This document shows positions 8,011-16,845 of a stretch of 64,000 nucleotides of DNA, piece after piece. This DNA is from Streptomyces katrae. Lineage in GTDB: Bacteria > Actinomycetota > Actinomycetes > Streptomycetales > Streptomycetaceae. The notes under the pieces were generated by a model, which saw only the letters and a list, made by a program, of their open reading frames with translations, had not been told where the DNA came from and ran no database searches. The translations under genes were made by a program, and so were the position numbers. The stretch spans positions 1,054,001-1,118,000 of the forward strand of contig NZ_CP020042.1 in assembly GCF_002028425.1 (NCBI RefSeq). Reading direction: 5' to 3'. How positions within the stretch are numbered: the first letter of the stretch is position 1; each line of letters starts with the position of its first letter.

Positions 8011-8153
8011 CCTACGGCGTGGGCCGCCCCGCCCCGCAGGGCTACAGCGTGGGCCAGCCCGGCCCGCCCCGCAGGACTACGGCGTGGGCCGCCCCGCCCG
8101 GCAGGGCTAAGGCCCGGCCCGCCCCGCAGGGCTACGGCGTGGGCCGGCCCGCC
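8011..8153. repeat. Imperfect tandem repeat running into the 3' end of the kinase-Nudix gene
   Basis: Five units beginning with a CTACGGCGTGGGCC-like sequence and, except the last, ending GCAGG: 8011-8040 (30 bases), 8041-8075 (35), 8076-8105 (30), 8106-8130 (25) and a partial fifth from 8131. Unit lengths change in steps of five. The last unit contains the stop codon and encodes the final AGRPTP residues of the minus-strand gene. The rest of the gap 7791-8010 is low-complexity C/G sequence without a credible gene. Confidence 0.85.
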
Positions 8154-9163
8154 TCCAGGTACAGGGCCCGCCCCCGCTCACGTGCCCGCAGCGCCCACCG
8201 CAGCCGCTCGTACCGCTGCACCGGCAGCATGTCCGCGGCCTCCGCCTCCGTGACGAACCGCCAGGCCCTCAGCTCCGGCCCCGGCAGCCGCAGCCGCCCG
8301 GCCTCCGCCTCCGACAGCCGGCCCCCGTCGAACAGCAGCCGCAGCCCCCCGTAGGCCGGGGACCGGGGCGCCTCCCAGTCGACCACCAGCAGCTCCGGCA
8401 CCCGGTCCAGCGCCAGGGACAGCTCCTCCGCGACCTCCCGTACGCCCGCCCGCGCCGGCGCCTCCCCCGGCTCGACGACCCCGCCCGGGAACTCCCAGCC
8501 CGGCTTGTACGTCGGATCCACCAGGAGCACCCGGTCCCGGTCGTCGAAGAGCAGGACCCCCGCCGCCACCGTCTCCCGCGTCGGCTCCGGGGTCTGCACG
8601 ATGTCGCAGACCGCCGCCGTGTCCGTGGTCACGGCCTCGGCGATCCGCTGCGCCGTCTCCCGCGCGGTCAGGCGCCCGTTGTCGATGACGTGCGCGTCGG
8701 CGGAAAGCCAGCCCAGCGCCTGCCGGTACTCGGGAAGCCGGTCGCAGGCCCCCTGCCGGGCCCGCTCCTGCCCCTCCCCCACTCCCTTCCCGCGCCGGGC
8801 GATCCGCTCACGCAGGATCGTTTCCGCCGGGGCCAGCAGCACGTGCCGCACGGGGATCCGGCGGGCCGCGAGCGCGCCGAAGATCTCGTCCCGGTGCTCC
8901 TGCCGCAGCAGCGTCATCGGCACGACCAGCACCCCGCCCACCTCCGCCAGCAACGCCGCCGCCGCGTCGACGACGAGCCGCCGCCAGCTCGGCAGGTCCT
9001 GGTGGTCGTCGACCTCCGCGAGGCGTTTTCCCGGCAGGAGGCGGCACAGCGCCTCCCCGATGAGCTCCGGGTCGTACAGGGTGCTGTCCGGCAGCAGTGC
9101 GACCAGTTCGCGGGCCGTACTGGTCTTCCCGGCGCCGACAGCACCGTTGATCCAGACAATCAC
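8132..9163 (-). CDS. AAA-type P-loop kinase fused to a Nudix hydrolase
   Basis: A 343-residue two-domain protein. The GTG at 9163 has AGAGGGG five bases upstream and puts the first beta strand (VIVWING) at the N-terminus. Residues 6-13 are a Walker A loop (NGAVGAGKT), and residues 1-185 look like a small gluconate/shikimate-kinase-like P-loop domain. Residues about 195-330 are a Nudix domain with the box GGVVEPGE...REVAEELSL at about 227-250; the usual glycine near the end of the box is a serine, but the catalytic REVxEE core is intact. Nudix domains cleave nucleoside diphosphate-X bonds. The combination suggests nucleotide or cofactor salvage, an inference. The C-terminal residues are encoded by a tandem repeat. 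Confidence 0.85.
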   Translation of the reverse strand: MIVWINGAVGAGKTSTARELVALLPDSTLYDPELIGEALCRLLPGKRLAEVDDHQDLPSWRRLVVDAAAALLAEVGGVLVVPMTLLRQEHRDEIFGALAARRIPVRHVLLAPAETILRERIARRGKGVGEGQERARQGACDRLPEYRQALGWLSADAHVIDNGRLTARETAQRIAEAVTTDTAAVCDIVQTPEPTRETVAAGVLLFDDRDRVLLVDPTYKPGWEFPGGVVEPGEAPARAGVREVAEELSLALDRVPELLVVDWEAPRSPAYGGLRLLFDGGRLSEAEAGRLRLPGPELRAWRFVTEAEAADMLPVQRYERLRWALRARERGRALYLEAGRPTP

Positions 9164-9306
9164 GTCTACCCCTCTCCCATTGGCTCGCCTCCGAAGCCCC
9201 CAGTGGCTTGCCCTCCTCACCCTGCCACGGAAACCCGCTCTCCGGCCGAGTGCATATCCTCGGGGTCAGAGCGCCCCGCCGCCCCGCCTCCGGAGGTCTT
9301 CCCGCC

Positions 9307-10347
9307 GTGCCGCAGAACCGCCCCCCGTCCGAACCCCGTTACGGCACCCGGCCGACCATGAAGGACGTGGCGGCCCGGGCGGGCGTCGGCCTGAAGACGG
9401 TGTCCCGGGTCGTCAACGGCGAGCCGGGGGTGACCCCGGACACCGAACGGCGGGTCCAGGACGCCATCGACGCCCTCGGCTTCCGGCGCAACGACAGCGC
9501 CCGCGTCCTGCGCAAGGGCCGGACCGCCACCGTCGGCCTGGTCCTGGAGGACCTGGCCGATCCCTTCTACGGTCCCCTCAACCGGGCCGTCGAGGAGGTG
9601 GCGCGCACCCACGGCGCCCTGCTGATCAACGGCTCCAGTGCCGAAGATCCGGACCGGGAACGGGAGTTGGCGCTCGCACTGTGCGCCCGCCGGGTGGACG
9701 GCCTGATCGTGATCCCGGCCGGCGACGACCACCGCTACCTGGAGCCGGAGATCCGGGCCGGGGTGGCCACGGTGTTCGTGGACCGCCCGGCGGGCGGGAT
9801 CGAGGCGGACGTGGTGATGTCGGACAGCTTCGGCGGCGCCCGGGACGGGGTGGCCCACCTGATCGCCGCCGGGCACCGGCGGATCGGCTTCATCGGGGAC
9901 CACCCCCGCATCCACACCGCCACGGAACGCCTGCGCGGCTACCGCGAGGCGATGGCGGGTGCGGGCCTGCCGGTGTCCGGATCCTGGGTCTCCCTCGGCT
10001 CGACGGCCCCGGAACGGGTGGCGGCGGCGGCCGGGGCGATGCTGTCGGGCCCGGAGCCGGTGACGGCCGTCTTCGCCGGCAACAACCGGGTCACCGTCAC
10101 CGTCGTACGGGTCCTCGCGGCCCTCCCCCGGCCCGTGGCGCTGGTCGGCTTCGACGACTTCGAACTGGCCGACCTGCTGCGCCCCGGGGTCACGGTGATC
10201 GCCCAGGACCCGGCGGCCCTGGGCCGGGTGGCCACGGACCGCCTCTTCCAACGCCTGTCGGGCACCGCCCTCCCCCCGACCCGCACCGTCCTGCCGACCC
10301 GCCTGATCCCCCGCGGCTCGGGCGAACTCCCCCCGTTCACCGGATGA
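9307..10347 (+). CDS. LacI family transcriptional regulator
   Basis: A 346-residue repressor starting at GTG 9307, with GGAGG 10 bases upstream. After a basic, Pro-rich tail the LacI helix-turn-helix and hinge are clear at about 17-65 (TMKDVAARAGVGLKTVSRVVNGE, with the hinge helix near FRRNDSARVLR). The rest is a periplasmic-binding-protein-like sensor (VGLVLEDLADPFYGPL, GHRRIGFIGD, VALVGFDDFELADLL). It probably senses a sugar or related small molecule. No sugar transporter is adjacent, so the target is likely elsewhere; it is divergent from the kinase-Nudix gene, which is a possible local target. Confidence 0.93.
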   Translation: MPQNRPPSEPRYGTRPTMKDVAARAGVGLKTVSRVVNGEPGVTPDTERRVQDAIDALGFRRNDSARVLRKGRTATVGLVLEDLADPFYGPLNRAVEEVARTHGALLINGSSAEDPDRERELALALCARRVDGLIVIPAGDDHRYLEPEIRAGVATVFVDRPAGGIEADVVMSDSFGGARDGVAHLIAAGHRRIGFIGDHPRIHTATERLRGYREAMAGAGLPVSGSWVSLGSTAPERVAAAAGAMLSGPEPVTAVFAGNNRVTVTVVRVLAALPRPVALVGFDDFELADLLRPGVTVIAQDPAALGRVATDRLFQRLSGTALPPTRTVLPTRLIPRGSGELPPFTG

Positions 10348-10531
10348 CCCCCCGCAACCCGGGCACGGCCCCGCAGGCGGCGGTGAGTCCGGCGAGAACG
10401 GCCAGAGCGGGCGGCATCCCGCCCAGGTAGCTCAGCCCGCCGGTGACGAGCCCGGCGAACAGGGCGCAGAGGAGCACGACGGCGGCGTGCAGGGTCAGGA
10501 AGGGTGGATCTGTGTCCGGGGGTGTGGTCAT
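10337..10531 (-). CDS. Small two-helix membrane protein
   Basis: A 64-residue protein with two predicted membrane helices (LHAAVVLLCALFAGLVTGGL and ALAVLAGLTAACGAV) and a short cytosolic or external Pro/Asp-rich N-terminus. The ATG at 10531 gives a compact product; longer in-frame extensions overlap the promoter of the WD40 gene. Its 3' end overlaps the LacI stop by 11 bases on the opposite strand. Similar short proteins are frequent in Streptomyces, and no function is known. Confidence 0.6.
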   Translation of the reverse strand: MTTPPDTDPPFLTLHAAVVLLCALFAGLVTGGLSYLGGMPPALAVLAGLTAACGAVPGLRGVIR

Positions 10532-10664
10532 GCCCCGATTCCACCGCCCCGCACGCCGGCACGCCGCCCCCACCGGACGATCCCGGACCGCCTCCGGACA
10601 CCGCCGGACACCGGTGCTGACCGGCACTGTCCGGGATCGTCCGGCGACGCGCGCAGCCCGGCCG

Positions 10665-10670
10665 TAACCT
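10665..10670 (+). promoter_or_regulatory. Likely -10 element of a leaderless promoter
   Basis: TAACCT lies nine bases before ATG 10679, and GTG 10676 lies in between, so transcription probably begins at or very near the start codon of the HTH-WD40 gene. Confidence 0.5.
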
Positions 10671-10678
10671 GTGCGGTG

Positions 10679-12703
10679 ATGGACAGCGTGCGTGCATTCA
10701 GCGAAGAACTGGAGTCGTTCGCGGCGGACTTGCGGCGGCTGCGGCTCGACCGGGGCAACCGGTCGTACCGCGAACTCACCGCCCGTGCGGCGAAGTCCAA
10801 GACCGGGATCCGGCTTCCGGTGTCCACCCAGAGCGACGCTTTCCGCGGGGACGGCCTTCCGAGGCTGGACAGCCTGATGGGCCTGGTCCGGATCCTCCTC
10901 TCCTACGACGAGTTCGGCCAGGAGCGGCCCGTCCCGCCCCACAACTCCCCCGAGTTGGAGCACTGGCGCCGCCGCTGGCGCGACCTGGCCGCCCTGGCAC
11001 CGCTGCGGCGCTCACCGGCACCCGCAGCGGTCGTGACGCAGGAGCGCGCACCCGTCCCCGCCTACAGGAGCAGGTTCACGCTGGCGCACGTGCTCACCAC
11101 GCGGGCGGACAACAACTGGTGCGCGGCCTTCTCTCCCGACGGCCGGCTCCTCGCCGTGTCCGGATCACACGAGGACGAGGCAGTGGTCCAACTGTGGGAT
11201 CCCGTCCGGGGAGTGGCCGTCGGTGAGCTCGCGGACAGACCCCTTGCCTTCTCGCTGGCGTTCTCCCCCGGCGGCCACCTCCTGGCCGTTGGAGACTGCG
11301 AGGGCGCGGTGACCTTGTGGGACACCGCGACCTTCGCACGGGTAGGAGCGCCCCTGCTCGGCCACGGCCGCTCCGTCGACGTGGTCGTCTTCGCGGCGGA
11401 CGGCCGGACCCTGGTCACTGCCGACGACGAGATCGTCCACCGATGGGACATCACGACCGGAGAGCCTGCCGAATCACCTCTGTTCGGCGAGATCGAGGCG
11501 ATGTTCTGCCGCCCCGATGGCAGCATCCTGGCCGCGCTCAGGACCAAGCACACACTGCGTCTGTGGGATCTCGCGAGCGCTGCGAGTGCCGGCAGACCTC
11601 TCATCGACAACATCGACGGACCCGTCGAGGCCACGTTCTCCCCTGACGGCGCCCTGTTGGCCACGACCTACGACCACGAGACCCTGCTGTGGTCCACCTC
11701 GACCAGCACCCTCGCGCGCAGGCTGCCCGAGGCAGCCGACAGTGGGGCCACCATGGCGTTCTCCCGGGACAGCCGCCTACTGGCCACCACGAGCGACCAC
11801 GGCACCGTACGGCTCTGGGACCCTTCGACCGGGGCGCTCCTGGGCCCGCCCCTGGCGGAGTACAAGGGTCCGTTCGACCGGTTGGCCATGTCCCCCGACG
11901 GCCGCATGCTCGCTCTCTGCGGCGAGGCCGACACCCTCGTGGTGTACCGCGCGAAACCGGACGAGGAACCCCCGACTCCCCTGCCGCTGGCGGCACGGGC
12001 CCTCGACAGCGCCCTGCGCAAGCACCGGGCCGTGGCCCTGCCTCCCCTGGCGTCGGAAACCGGGGTTGCCCTGCGCCGGCTGGCGTTCTCGCCCGACGGC
12101 AGCCGTCTCCGGGTCCGCACCGAGGACGGCCTGATCCTCACCTGGGACCCGGCGGCGCGCGTCCGGCTGCCCGAAACCCTGGCCTCGCCATCGGGGCCGG
12201 ACCTCTCCGCAGACGGCGTCCCGGCCAGGAGCGGGCTGGCCGCCGCGATCGGCGAGCGGGCGGCGCGGTGGGATCCGGCGGCCCCGGAAAGCGGCGGCCT
12301 GGAGCTGGAGGCCCACCTCAGCAGCGCCGGCGCCGTGGCCTTCTCCCCGGACGGCCGGCTGCTGGCGACCGGCGACGCCGGCGGACACATCGTGCTGTGG
12401 GACATGAGCACCCCCGAGGGCCCCGGCCGCCACCTCTCCGGGCACACCGGAGCAGTGTGCGACCTGGCGTTCTCCCCGCAGGGGCACCGGCTCGCCAGTG
12501 CGGGCTCGGACGGCACCGTGCAGCTCTGGGACACCGCCACGGGTGAGGCCGCCACCGACCTGCCGCTGACCGGACACACCGGTGCGGTCCGGGGTGTCGC
12601 CTTCGCCCCCGACGCGAGCCTGCTGGCCTCCGCCGGGGACGACGGCACCCTGCGCTGCTGGCTCCTGCCGGCCCCGCACACGCCGACGGCCCGCCCCCGG
12701 TGA
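10679..12703 (+). CDS. HTH domain fused to WD40 beta-propellers
   Basis: A 674-residue protein. The N-terminal ~95 residues (FAADLRRLRLDRGNRSYRELTARA ... DAFRGDGLPRLDSL) are a helix-turn-helix domain of the kind seen at the N-terminus of large Streptomyces NTPase and WD40 proteins. From about residue 135 onward there are some twelve WD40-type repeats recognisable by FSPDG...LA and LWD motifs (LWDPVRG, LWDTATF, RWDITTG, LWDLASA, LWDPSTG, LWDMSTP, LWDTATG), enough for two seven-bladed propellers when degenerate blades are counted. The NTPase domain often found between the HTH and propellers is absent. It is probably a DNA- or protein-binding scaffold. The stop codon sits in the loop of a terminator hairpin. 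Confidence 0.88.
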   Translation: MDSVRAFSEELESFAADLRRLRLDRGNRSYRELTARAAKSKTGIRLPVSTQSDAFRGDGLPRLDSLMGLVRILLSYDEFGQERPVPPHNSPELEHWRRRWRDLAALAPLRRSPAPAAVVTQERAPVPAYRSRFTLAHVLTTRADNNWCAAFSPDGRLLAVSGSHEDEAVVQLWDPVRGVAVGELADRPLAFSLAFSPGGHLLAVGDCEGAVTLWDTATFARVGAPLLGHGRSVDVVVFAADGRTLVTADDEIVHRWDITTGEPAESPLFGEIEAMFCRPDGSILAALRTKHTLRLWDLASAASAGRPLIDNIDGPVEATFSPDGALLATTYDHETLLWSTSTSTLARRLPEAADSGATMAFSRDSRLLATTSDHGTVRLWDPSTGALLGPPLAEYKGPFDRLAMSPDGRMLALCGEADTLVVYRAKPDEEPPTPLPLAARALDSALRKHRAVALPPLASETGVALRRLAFSPDGSRLRVRTEDGLILTWDPAARVRLPETLASPSGPDLSADGVPARSGLAAAIGERAARWDPAAPESGGLELEAHLSSAGAVAFSPDGRLLATGDAGGHIVLWDMSTPEGPGRHLSGHTGAVCDLAFSPQGHRLASAGSDGTVQLWDTATGEAATDLPLTGHTGAVRGVAFAPDASLLASAGDDGTLRCWLLPAPHTPTARPR

Positions 12704-12723
12704 TCCGGGGGCGGGCCGTCGGC
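12682..12723. terminator. Bidirectional terminator hairpin with the stop codon in its loop
   Basis: A perfect 19-bp stem (12682-12700 with 12705-12723) closes a four-base loop TGAT. The TGA of the loop is the stop codon of the HTH-WD40 gene. The hairpin also ends 10 bases from the stop of the convergent DUF6986 gene, so it can serve both. Confidence 0.85.
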
Positions 12724-12732
12724 ACGGGTGGG

Positions 12733-14031
12733 TCAGGCGGTTGCCGTCAGGGTGGCCGAGCGGCGGGGGATGGCGAAGGCGTCCAGTTCGGAGCGGGTCA
12801 GACCGGTCAGGGCGGTGACCTCCTCGGGGCCCACCGCGCCGCAGTCGAGGCCGCGGACCAGGTAGCCGGCCAGGGCCTTGGCGGTGGCGGGTTCGTCCAT
12901 CACGTCGCCCTCGATCTTCGCCACGTACGCCTTCAGGCGCGCCGCCGCGGCCTCAAGGCCCTCGCGGTAGAAGGTGAAGACCGCCGCGTAGCGGGTCGGC
13001 AGGTGGGCCGGGTGCATGTCCCAGCCCTGGTAGTAGGCGCGGGCCAGGGCGCGGCGGGTCAGGCCGTAGTGGAGCCGCCAGGCCTCGTGGACCTGCTCGG
13101 TGGTGCCGACGGGCTTGACGTTCGTCGAGCCGTCGGAGACGCGTACGCCGGTGCCGGCGGCCGCGACCTGCATGATCGCCTTCGCGTGGTCGGCGGCGGG
13201 GTGGTCGCTGGCCTGGTAGGCGGCGGAGACGCCGACGCAGGCGCTGTAGTCGAAGGTGCCGTAGTGCAGGCCGGTGGCGCGGCCCTTGGCGGCCTCGATC
13301 ATCCGGGCGACGGTGGCGGTGCCGTCGGAGGCCAGGATGGACTGGCTGGTCTCGATCTGGATCTCGAAGCCGATCCGGCCGGGGCGCAGGCCGCGGGTGG
13401 TCTCGAAGGCCTCCAGCAGCTTGACGAAGGCGCTGACCTGCTCGGCGTAGGTGACCTTGGGCAGGGTCAGGACAAGACCCTCGGGCAGGCCGCCGTGCTC
13501 AAGCAGGCCGGAGAGGAAGACGTCGGTGGTGCGGATGCCGCGGTCGCGGACGTTGGACTCCATGCACTTCATGCGGATGCCCATGTAGGGGGCGTTCATG
13601 CCGTTGGCGAAGGCCTCCGAGACGAGGCGGGCGGCGCGGGCCGCGGCCTGGTCCTCCTCCTCGTCGGAGCGGACGCCGAAGCCGTCCTCGAAGTCCACGC
13701 GGAGGTCCTCGATGGGCTCGGAGGCGAGCTTGGCGCGGACGCGGTCGTAGACCGGGACGGCCAGTTCGTCGGAGATGCCGAGCACCTTCGCGAAGGTGGC
13801 CGCGTCGGGGGCGTGCTCGTCCAGGGCCGCGAGGGCCTGGTCGCCCCAGGAGCGGATGGTGTCGGCGGCGAAGACGTCGCCGGGTACGTAGACCGTGTGG
13901 ATCGGCTGGCGGGTGCCGGGGTCGCCCGGGTAGTGGCGCGCGAGTTCCGCGTCCACCGGCGCGAGGGAGGCGCTGATGCCCTCGCTGACCGCGCCTGCGA
14001 GGCTCGTCGCCACCTTCTCCTGCTGACCCAT
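12733..14031 (-). CDS. DUF6986 family, HpcH/HpaI aldolase-citrate lyase-like enzyme
   Basis: A 432-residue TIM-barrel enzyme starting at ATG 14031, with GAGGAG upstream. Features of the PEP/pyruvate-binding superfamily are visible: VDFEDGFGVR (acidic metal ligands), GIRMKCME, RIGFEIQIETSQSIL (metal-binding Glu) and GLHYGTFDYSA. The whole length matches DUF6986 proteins, which in Streptomyces are often linked with purine/allantoin degradation and glyoxylate use; that link is from memory. No such genes are next to it here, so the substrate remains open. It is transcribed alone. Confidence 0.82.
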   Translation of the reverse strand: MGQQEKVATSLAGAVSEGISASLAPVDAELARHYPGDPGTRQPIHTVYVPGDVFAADTIRSWGDQALAALDEHAPDAATFAKVLGISDELAVPVYDRVRAKLASEPIEDLRVDFEDGFGVRSDEEEDQAAARAARLVSEAFANGMNAPYMGIRMKCMESNVRDRGIRTTDVFLSGLLEHGGLPEGLVLTLPKVTYAEQVSAFVKLLEAFETTRGLRPGRIGFEIQIETSQSILASDGTATVARMIEAAKGRATGLHYGTFDYSACVGVSAAYQASDHPAADHAKAIMQVAAAGTGVRVSDGSTNVKPVGTTEQVHEAWRLHYGLTRRALARAYYQGWDMHPAHLPTRYAAVFTFYREGLEAAAARLKAYVAKIEGDVMDEPATAKALAGYLVRGLDCGAVGPEEVTALTGLTRSELDAFAIPRRSATLTATA

Positions 14032-14140
14032 CGTGCACTCTCCTCTTTTCCGCTTCACGGAAGCCTAGATCCGCATAGCAGAATTTAGTCACGGGGTTCC
14101 GCTCAGTCAATGGTCCCTCCGCCGCCTGGGACGAACGACT

Positions 14141-14175
14141 CGGGGCCGTGCGGTGACAATCACCACACGGCCCCG
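14141..14175. terminator. Terminator after etfA
   Basis: An inverted repeat of CGGGGCCGTG-type arms, 10 bp, one mismatch, then 5 bp (GGTGA/TCACC) with a three-base loop. It lies 27 bases beyond the etfA stop. Confidence 0.7.
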
Positions 14176-14201
14176 GAGGCAGCGGAAACGGCAGGTCGGG
14201 A

Positions 14202-15176
14202 TTAGCCCTTGCGCGCCTTGATCTCGCCCGTCAGCTGCGGGACGACCTCGAAGAGGTCGCCGACCACGCCGTAGTCGACCAGGTCGAAGATCGGGGCCTC
14301 GGCGTCCTTGTTGACGGCCACGATGGTCTTCGACGTCTGCATGCCGGCCCGGTGCTGGATCGCGCCGGAGATGCCGGCGGCGATGTACAGCTGCGGGGAG
14401 ACCGACTTGCCGGTCTGGCCGACCTGGTTGGTGTGCGGGTACCAGCCGGCGTCGACGGCGGCGCGGGAGGCGCCGACCGCCGCACCGAGGGAGTCCGCCA
14501 GCTCCTCGATGAGGTGGAAGTTCTCCGCGCCGTTGACGCCGCGGCCGCCGGAGACGACGATCGCGGCCTCGGTCAGCTCCGGGCGGCCCGTGGACTCGCG
14601 CGGGGTGCGGGAGACGACCTTGGTACCGGTGGCCAGGGCGCCGAAGGTGACGGCGAGCGCCTCGACGGCACCGGCGGCCGGGGCGGCCTCGACCGGGGCC
14701 GAGTTCGGCTTCACGGTGATGACCGGGGTGCCCTTGGACACGCGGGACTTGGTGGTGAACGACGCGGCGAAGGCGGCCTGCGTCGCGACCGGACCCTCGT
14801 CACCGGCCTCCAGGTCGATGGCGTCGGTGATGATGCCGGAGCCGATGCGCACGGCGAGGCGCGCGGCGATCTCCTTGCCCTCGGCGGAGGACGGGACGAG
14901 CACGGCGGCCAGGGAGCCCCCGGCGGACGCCGCGTCGTAGGCGGCCTGCAGGGCGTCGACCTTGGGGACGACCAGGTAGTCGGCGAACTCCGGGGCGTCG
15001 GCGGTGAGGACCTTGACGGCACCGTGCTCGGCGAGCACGGCGGCGGTGGCCTCGGCACCGGCGCCCAGGGCGACGGCGACGGGCTCGCCGACGCGGCGGG
15101 CCAGCGTCAGCAGCTCGAGGGTGGGCTTGCGGACGGCACCGTCCACGTGGTCGACGTAGACGAGAACTTCAGCCAT
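14202..15176 (-). CDS. etfA: Electron transfer flavoprotein subunit alpha
   Basis: A 324-residue FAD-binding subunit. The N-terminal alpha/beta domain ([13 protein letters not shown]) is followed by the conserved C-terminal FAD domain with [43 protein letters not shown] and [27 protein letters not shown] takes electrons from acyl-CoA and other flavin dehydrogenases to the quinone pool. It follows etfB by 56 bases on the same strand and forms a heterodimer with its product. Length is normal. Confidence 0.97.
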   Translation of the reverse strand: MAEVLVYVDHVDGAVRKPTLELLTLARRVGEPVAVALGAGAEATAAVLAEHGAVKVLTADAPEFADYLVVPKVDALQAAYDAASAGGSLAAVLVPSSAEGKEIAARLAVRIGSGIITDAIDLEAGDEGPVATQAAFAASFTTKSRVSKGTPVITVKPNSAPVEAAPAAGAVEALAVTFGALATGTKVVSRTPRESTGRPELTEAAIVVSGGRGVNGAENFHLIEELADSLGAAVGASRAAVDAGWYPHTNQVGQTGKSVSPQLYIAAGISGAIQHRAGMQTSKTIVAVNKDAEAPIFDLVDYGVVGDLFEVVPQLTGEIKARKG

Positions 15177-15232
15177 GGGACTGCTCTCCTGCTTTACGAG
15201 GTGTCTGGGGGCTACTGGTGAGGCCGGAGCCC

Positions 15233-16018
15233 CTAGATGAACTTCTGGCCGGCCAGGAACTCGGCCAGCTGCTTGCCGCCCTCGCCCTCGTCCTTGACGA
15301 CGGTGCCGGCGGTGCGGGCCGGGCGCTGTGCCGCGGACTCGACCACGGTGTAGGCACCCTGGAGGCCCACCTCTTCGGCGTCCAGGTCCAGGTCGGACAG
15401 GTCCCAGGACTCCACCGGCTTCTTCTTGGCCGCCATGATGCCCTTGAAGGACGGGTAGCGGGCCTCGCCCGACTGGTCCGTCACGGAGACGAGCGCCGGG
15501 AGGGAGGCGACCAGCTGCTCGCTCGCGGAGTCGCCGTCGCGGCGGCCCGTGACGGTGCCGTCCTCGACCTTGACCTCGGAGAGCAGGGTGACCTGCGGGA
15601 CGCCCAGGCGCTCGGCCAGGATCGCCGGGAGGACGCCCATGGTGCCGTCGGTCGAGGCCATGCCCGTGATGACCAGGTCGTAGCCGGCCTTCTCGACGGC
15701 CTTCGCCAGCACCAGCGAGGTGCCGATGACGTCGGTGCCGTGCAGGTCGTCGTCCTCGACGTGGATGGCCTTGTCGGCGCCCATCGACAGCGCCTTGCGC
15801 AGCGCGTCCTTGGCGTCCTCCGGGCCCACCGTCAGGACGGTGATCTCGGCGTCGTCGGCCTCGTCGGCGATCTGCAGCGCCTGCTCGACGGCGTACTCGT
15901 CGAGCTCCGACAGCAGACCGTCGACGTCGTCGCGGTCGACCGTCAGGTCATCGGCGAAGTGCCGGTCGCCGGTGGCGTCGGGCACGTACTTCACACAGAC
16001 AACGATCCTCAGGCTCAC
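15233..16018 (-). CDS. etfB: Electron transfer flavoprotein subunit beta
   Basis: A 261-residue subunit starting at GTG 16018 with AGGAG seven bases upstream. It opens with SLRIVVCVKYVPDATG and contains the AMP-binding ETF-beta pattern (VTGMASTDGTMGVLPAILAERLGVPQ). The loop DLDAEEVG near the C-terminus corresponds to the partner-docking region. It is the first gene of the etfBA unit. A tandem 12-base repeat lies in its 5' region. Confidence 0.97.
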   Translation of the reverse strand: MSLRIVVCVKYVPDATGDRHFADDLTVDRDDVDGLLSELDEYAVEQALQIADEADDAEITVLTVGPEDAKDALRKALSMGADKAIHVEDDDLHGTDVIGTSLVLAKAVEKAGYDLVITGMASTDGTMGVLPAILAERLGVPQVTLLSEVKVEDGTVTGRRDGDSASEQLVASLPALVSVTDQSGEARYPSFKGIMAAKKKPVESWDLSDLDLDAEEVGLQGAYTVVESAAQRPARTAGTVVKDEGEGGKQLAEFLAGQKFI

Positions 16019-16044
16019 GCCGGCTCTCCTACCGCATCGTCTTT

Positions 16045-16068
16045 TACTGATACCGCTACTGATACCGC
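16045..16068. repeat. Tandem 12-bp repeat in the etfB 5' region
   Basis: Two exactly adjacent copies of TACTGATACCGC lie 27-50 bases upstream of the etfB start, between the start and a TATGCT-like -10 sequence on the minus strand (about 16080-16085), hence probably in the untranslated leader. It could be a regulator site or simple slippage. Confidence 0.8.
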
Positions 16069-16232
16069 CTTGTGGAGGCAGCATAGGCGCCTTCCGGCGC
16101 GGATCCCGGTCGGGGCGGGCCCCGCTCCGAAGGGAATGTTACTCGTCAGTACACAGTGGGTCTTCCCCGGTTGCAAGGCCACTGAACTGTGATCTGGCCA
16201 ACGCCGCCCGAACCGGTCCCAGCAGGGACGAT

Positions 16233-16781
16233 TCAGTCGCGCAGCGCGTTGAAGCGGCCCTGGTGGTACAGCAGGGGCCGGCCCTCGCCGGCGGGGTCCC
16301 CCGCCACGGCCTCCGCGATGATCACACGATGCTCCCCTGCGGGCACCCTCGCCACCACGCGGCACACCAGCCACGCCAGCACCCCGTCGAGCAGCGGCAC
16401 GCCGTGCGGACCGGTCACCCAGTCGGTGCCCGGCCCGAAACGGTCCGCCCCGCTGCGCGCGAAGAGCCCGGCGAGCTCGCGCTGGTGCTCCCCGAGTATG
16501 TGGACGCCCAGGTGGTCGGTGTCCCGAACGGCCGGCCAGCTGGAGGACCCGGTGCCGATGGTGAACGAGAGCATCGGCGGGTCGGCGGAGACGGAGTTGA
16601 GCGAGGTCGCGGTGAAGCCGGCCGGGCGGCCCCCGCTCTGCGCCGTGATCACGGCGACCCCGGCGGCGTGCCGGCGGAAGACGGAGCGCAGCAGTTCGGG
16701 CGAACCTGGCAGCGGGTCGCGGCCGGGATCGCCGAAGGGGGCGGCGGTGAGGGGCGCGGGCGGGGCCGTCGGGGCCGTCAT
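16233..16781 (-). CDS. Flavin reductase family protein
   Basis: A 182-residue FMN-binding split-barrel protein starting at ATG 16781, with AAGGAAGG upstream. After a Pro/Ala-rich tail, the conserved flavin reductase core reads LRSVFRRHAAGVAVITA, GFTATSLNSVSADPPMLSF, and HILGEHQRELAGLFA. Such enzymes supply reduced FMN/FAD to two-component monooxygenases. A short cysteine-containing leader peptide with its own promoter precedes it (16846-16926); this type of leader is associated with sulfur and cysteine genes, so a desulfonation or other sulfur role is a reasonable inference. Confidence 0.9.
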   Translation of the reverse strand: MTAPTAPPAPLTAAPFGDPGRDPLPGSPELLRSVFRRHAAGVAVITAQSGGRPAGFTATSLNSVSADPPMLSFTIGTGSSSWPAVRDTDHLGVHILGEHQRELAGLFARSGADRFGPGTDWVTGPHGVPLLDGVLAWLVCRVVARVPAGEHRVIIAEAVAGDPAGEGRPLLYHQGRFNALRD

Positions 16782-16845
16782 GGGGGGCCTTCCTTGTGCC
16801 GCGGGGGTCGCGGGAGGGCGTTCGGGGATCGGGGGTCGGGGGCGT

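Noticed and set aside
8011..8153. Possible CRISPR array or coding Tyr-Gly-Val-Gly-Arg repeat
   Set aside because: Units are adjacent with no spacers and no cas genes. The plus-strand frame changes between units because lengths of 25 and 35 are not multiples of three.
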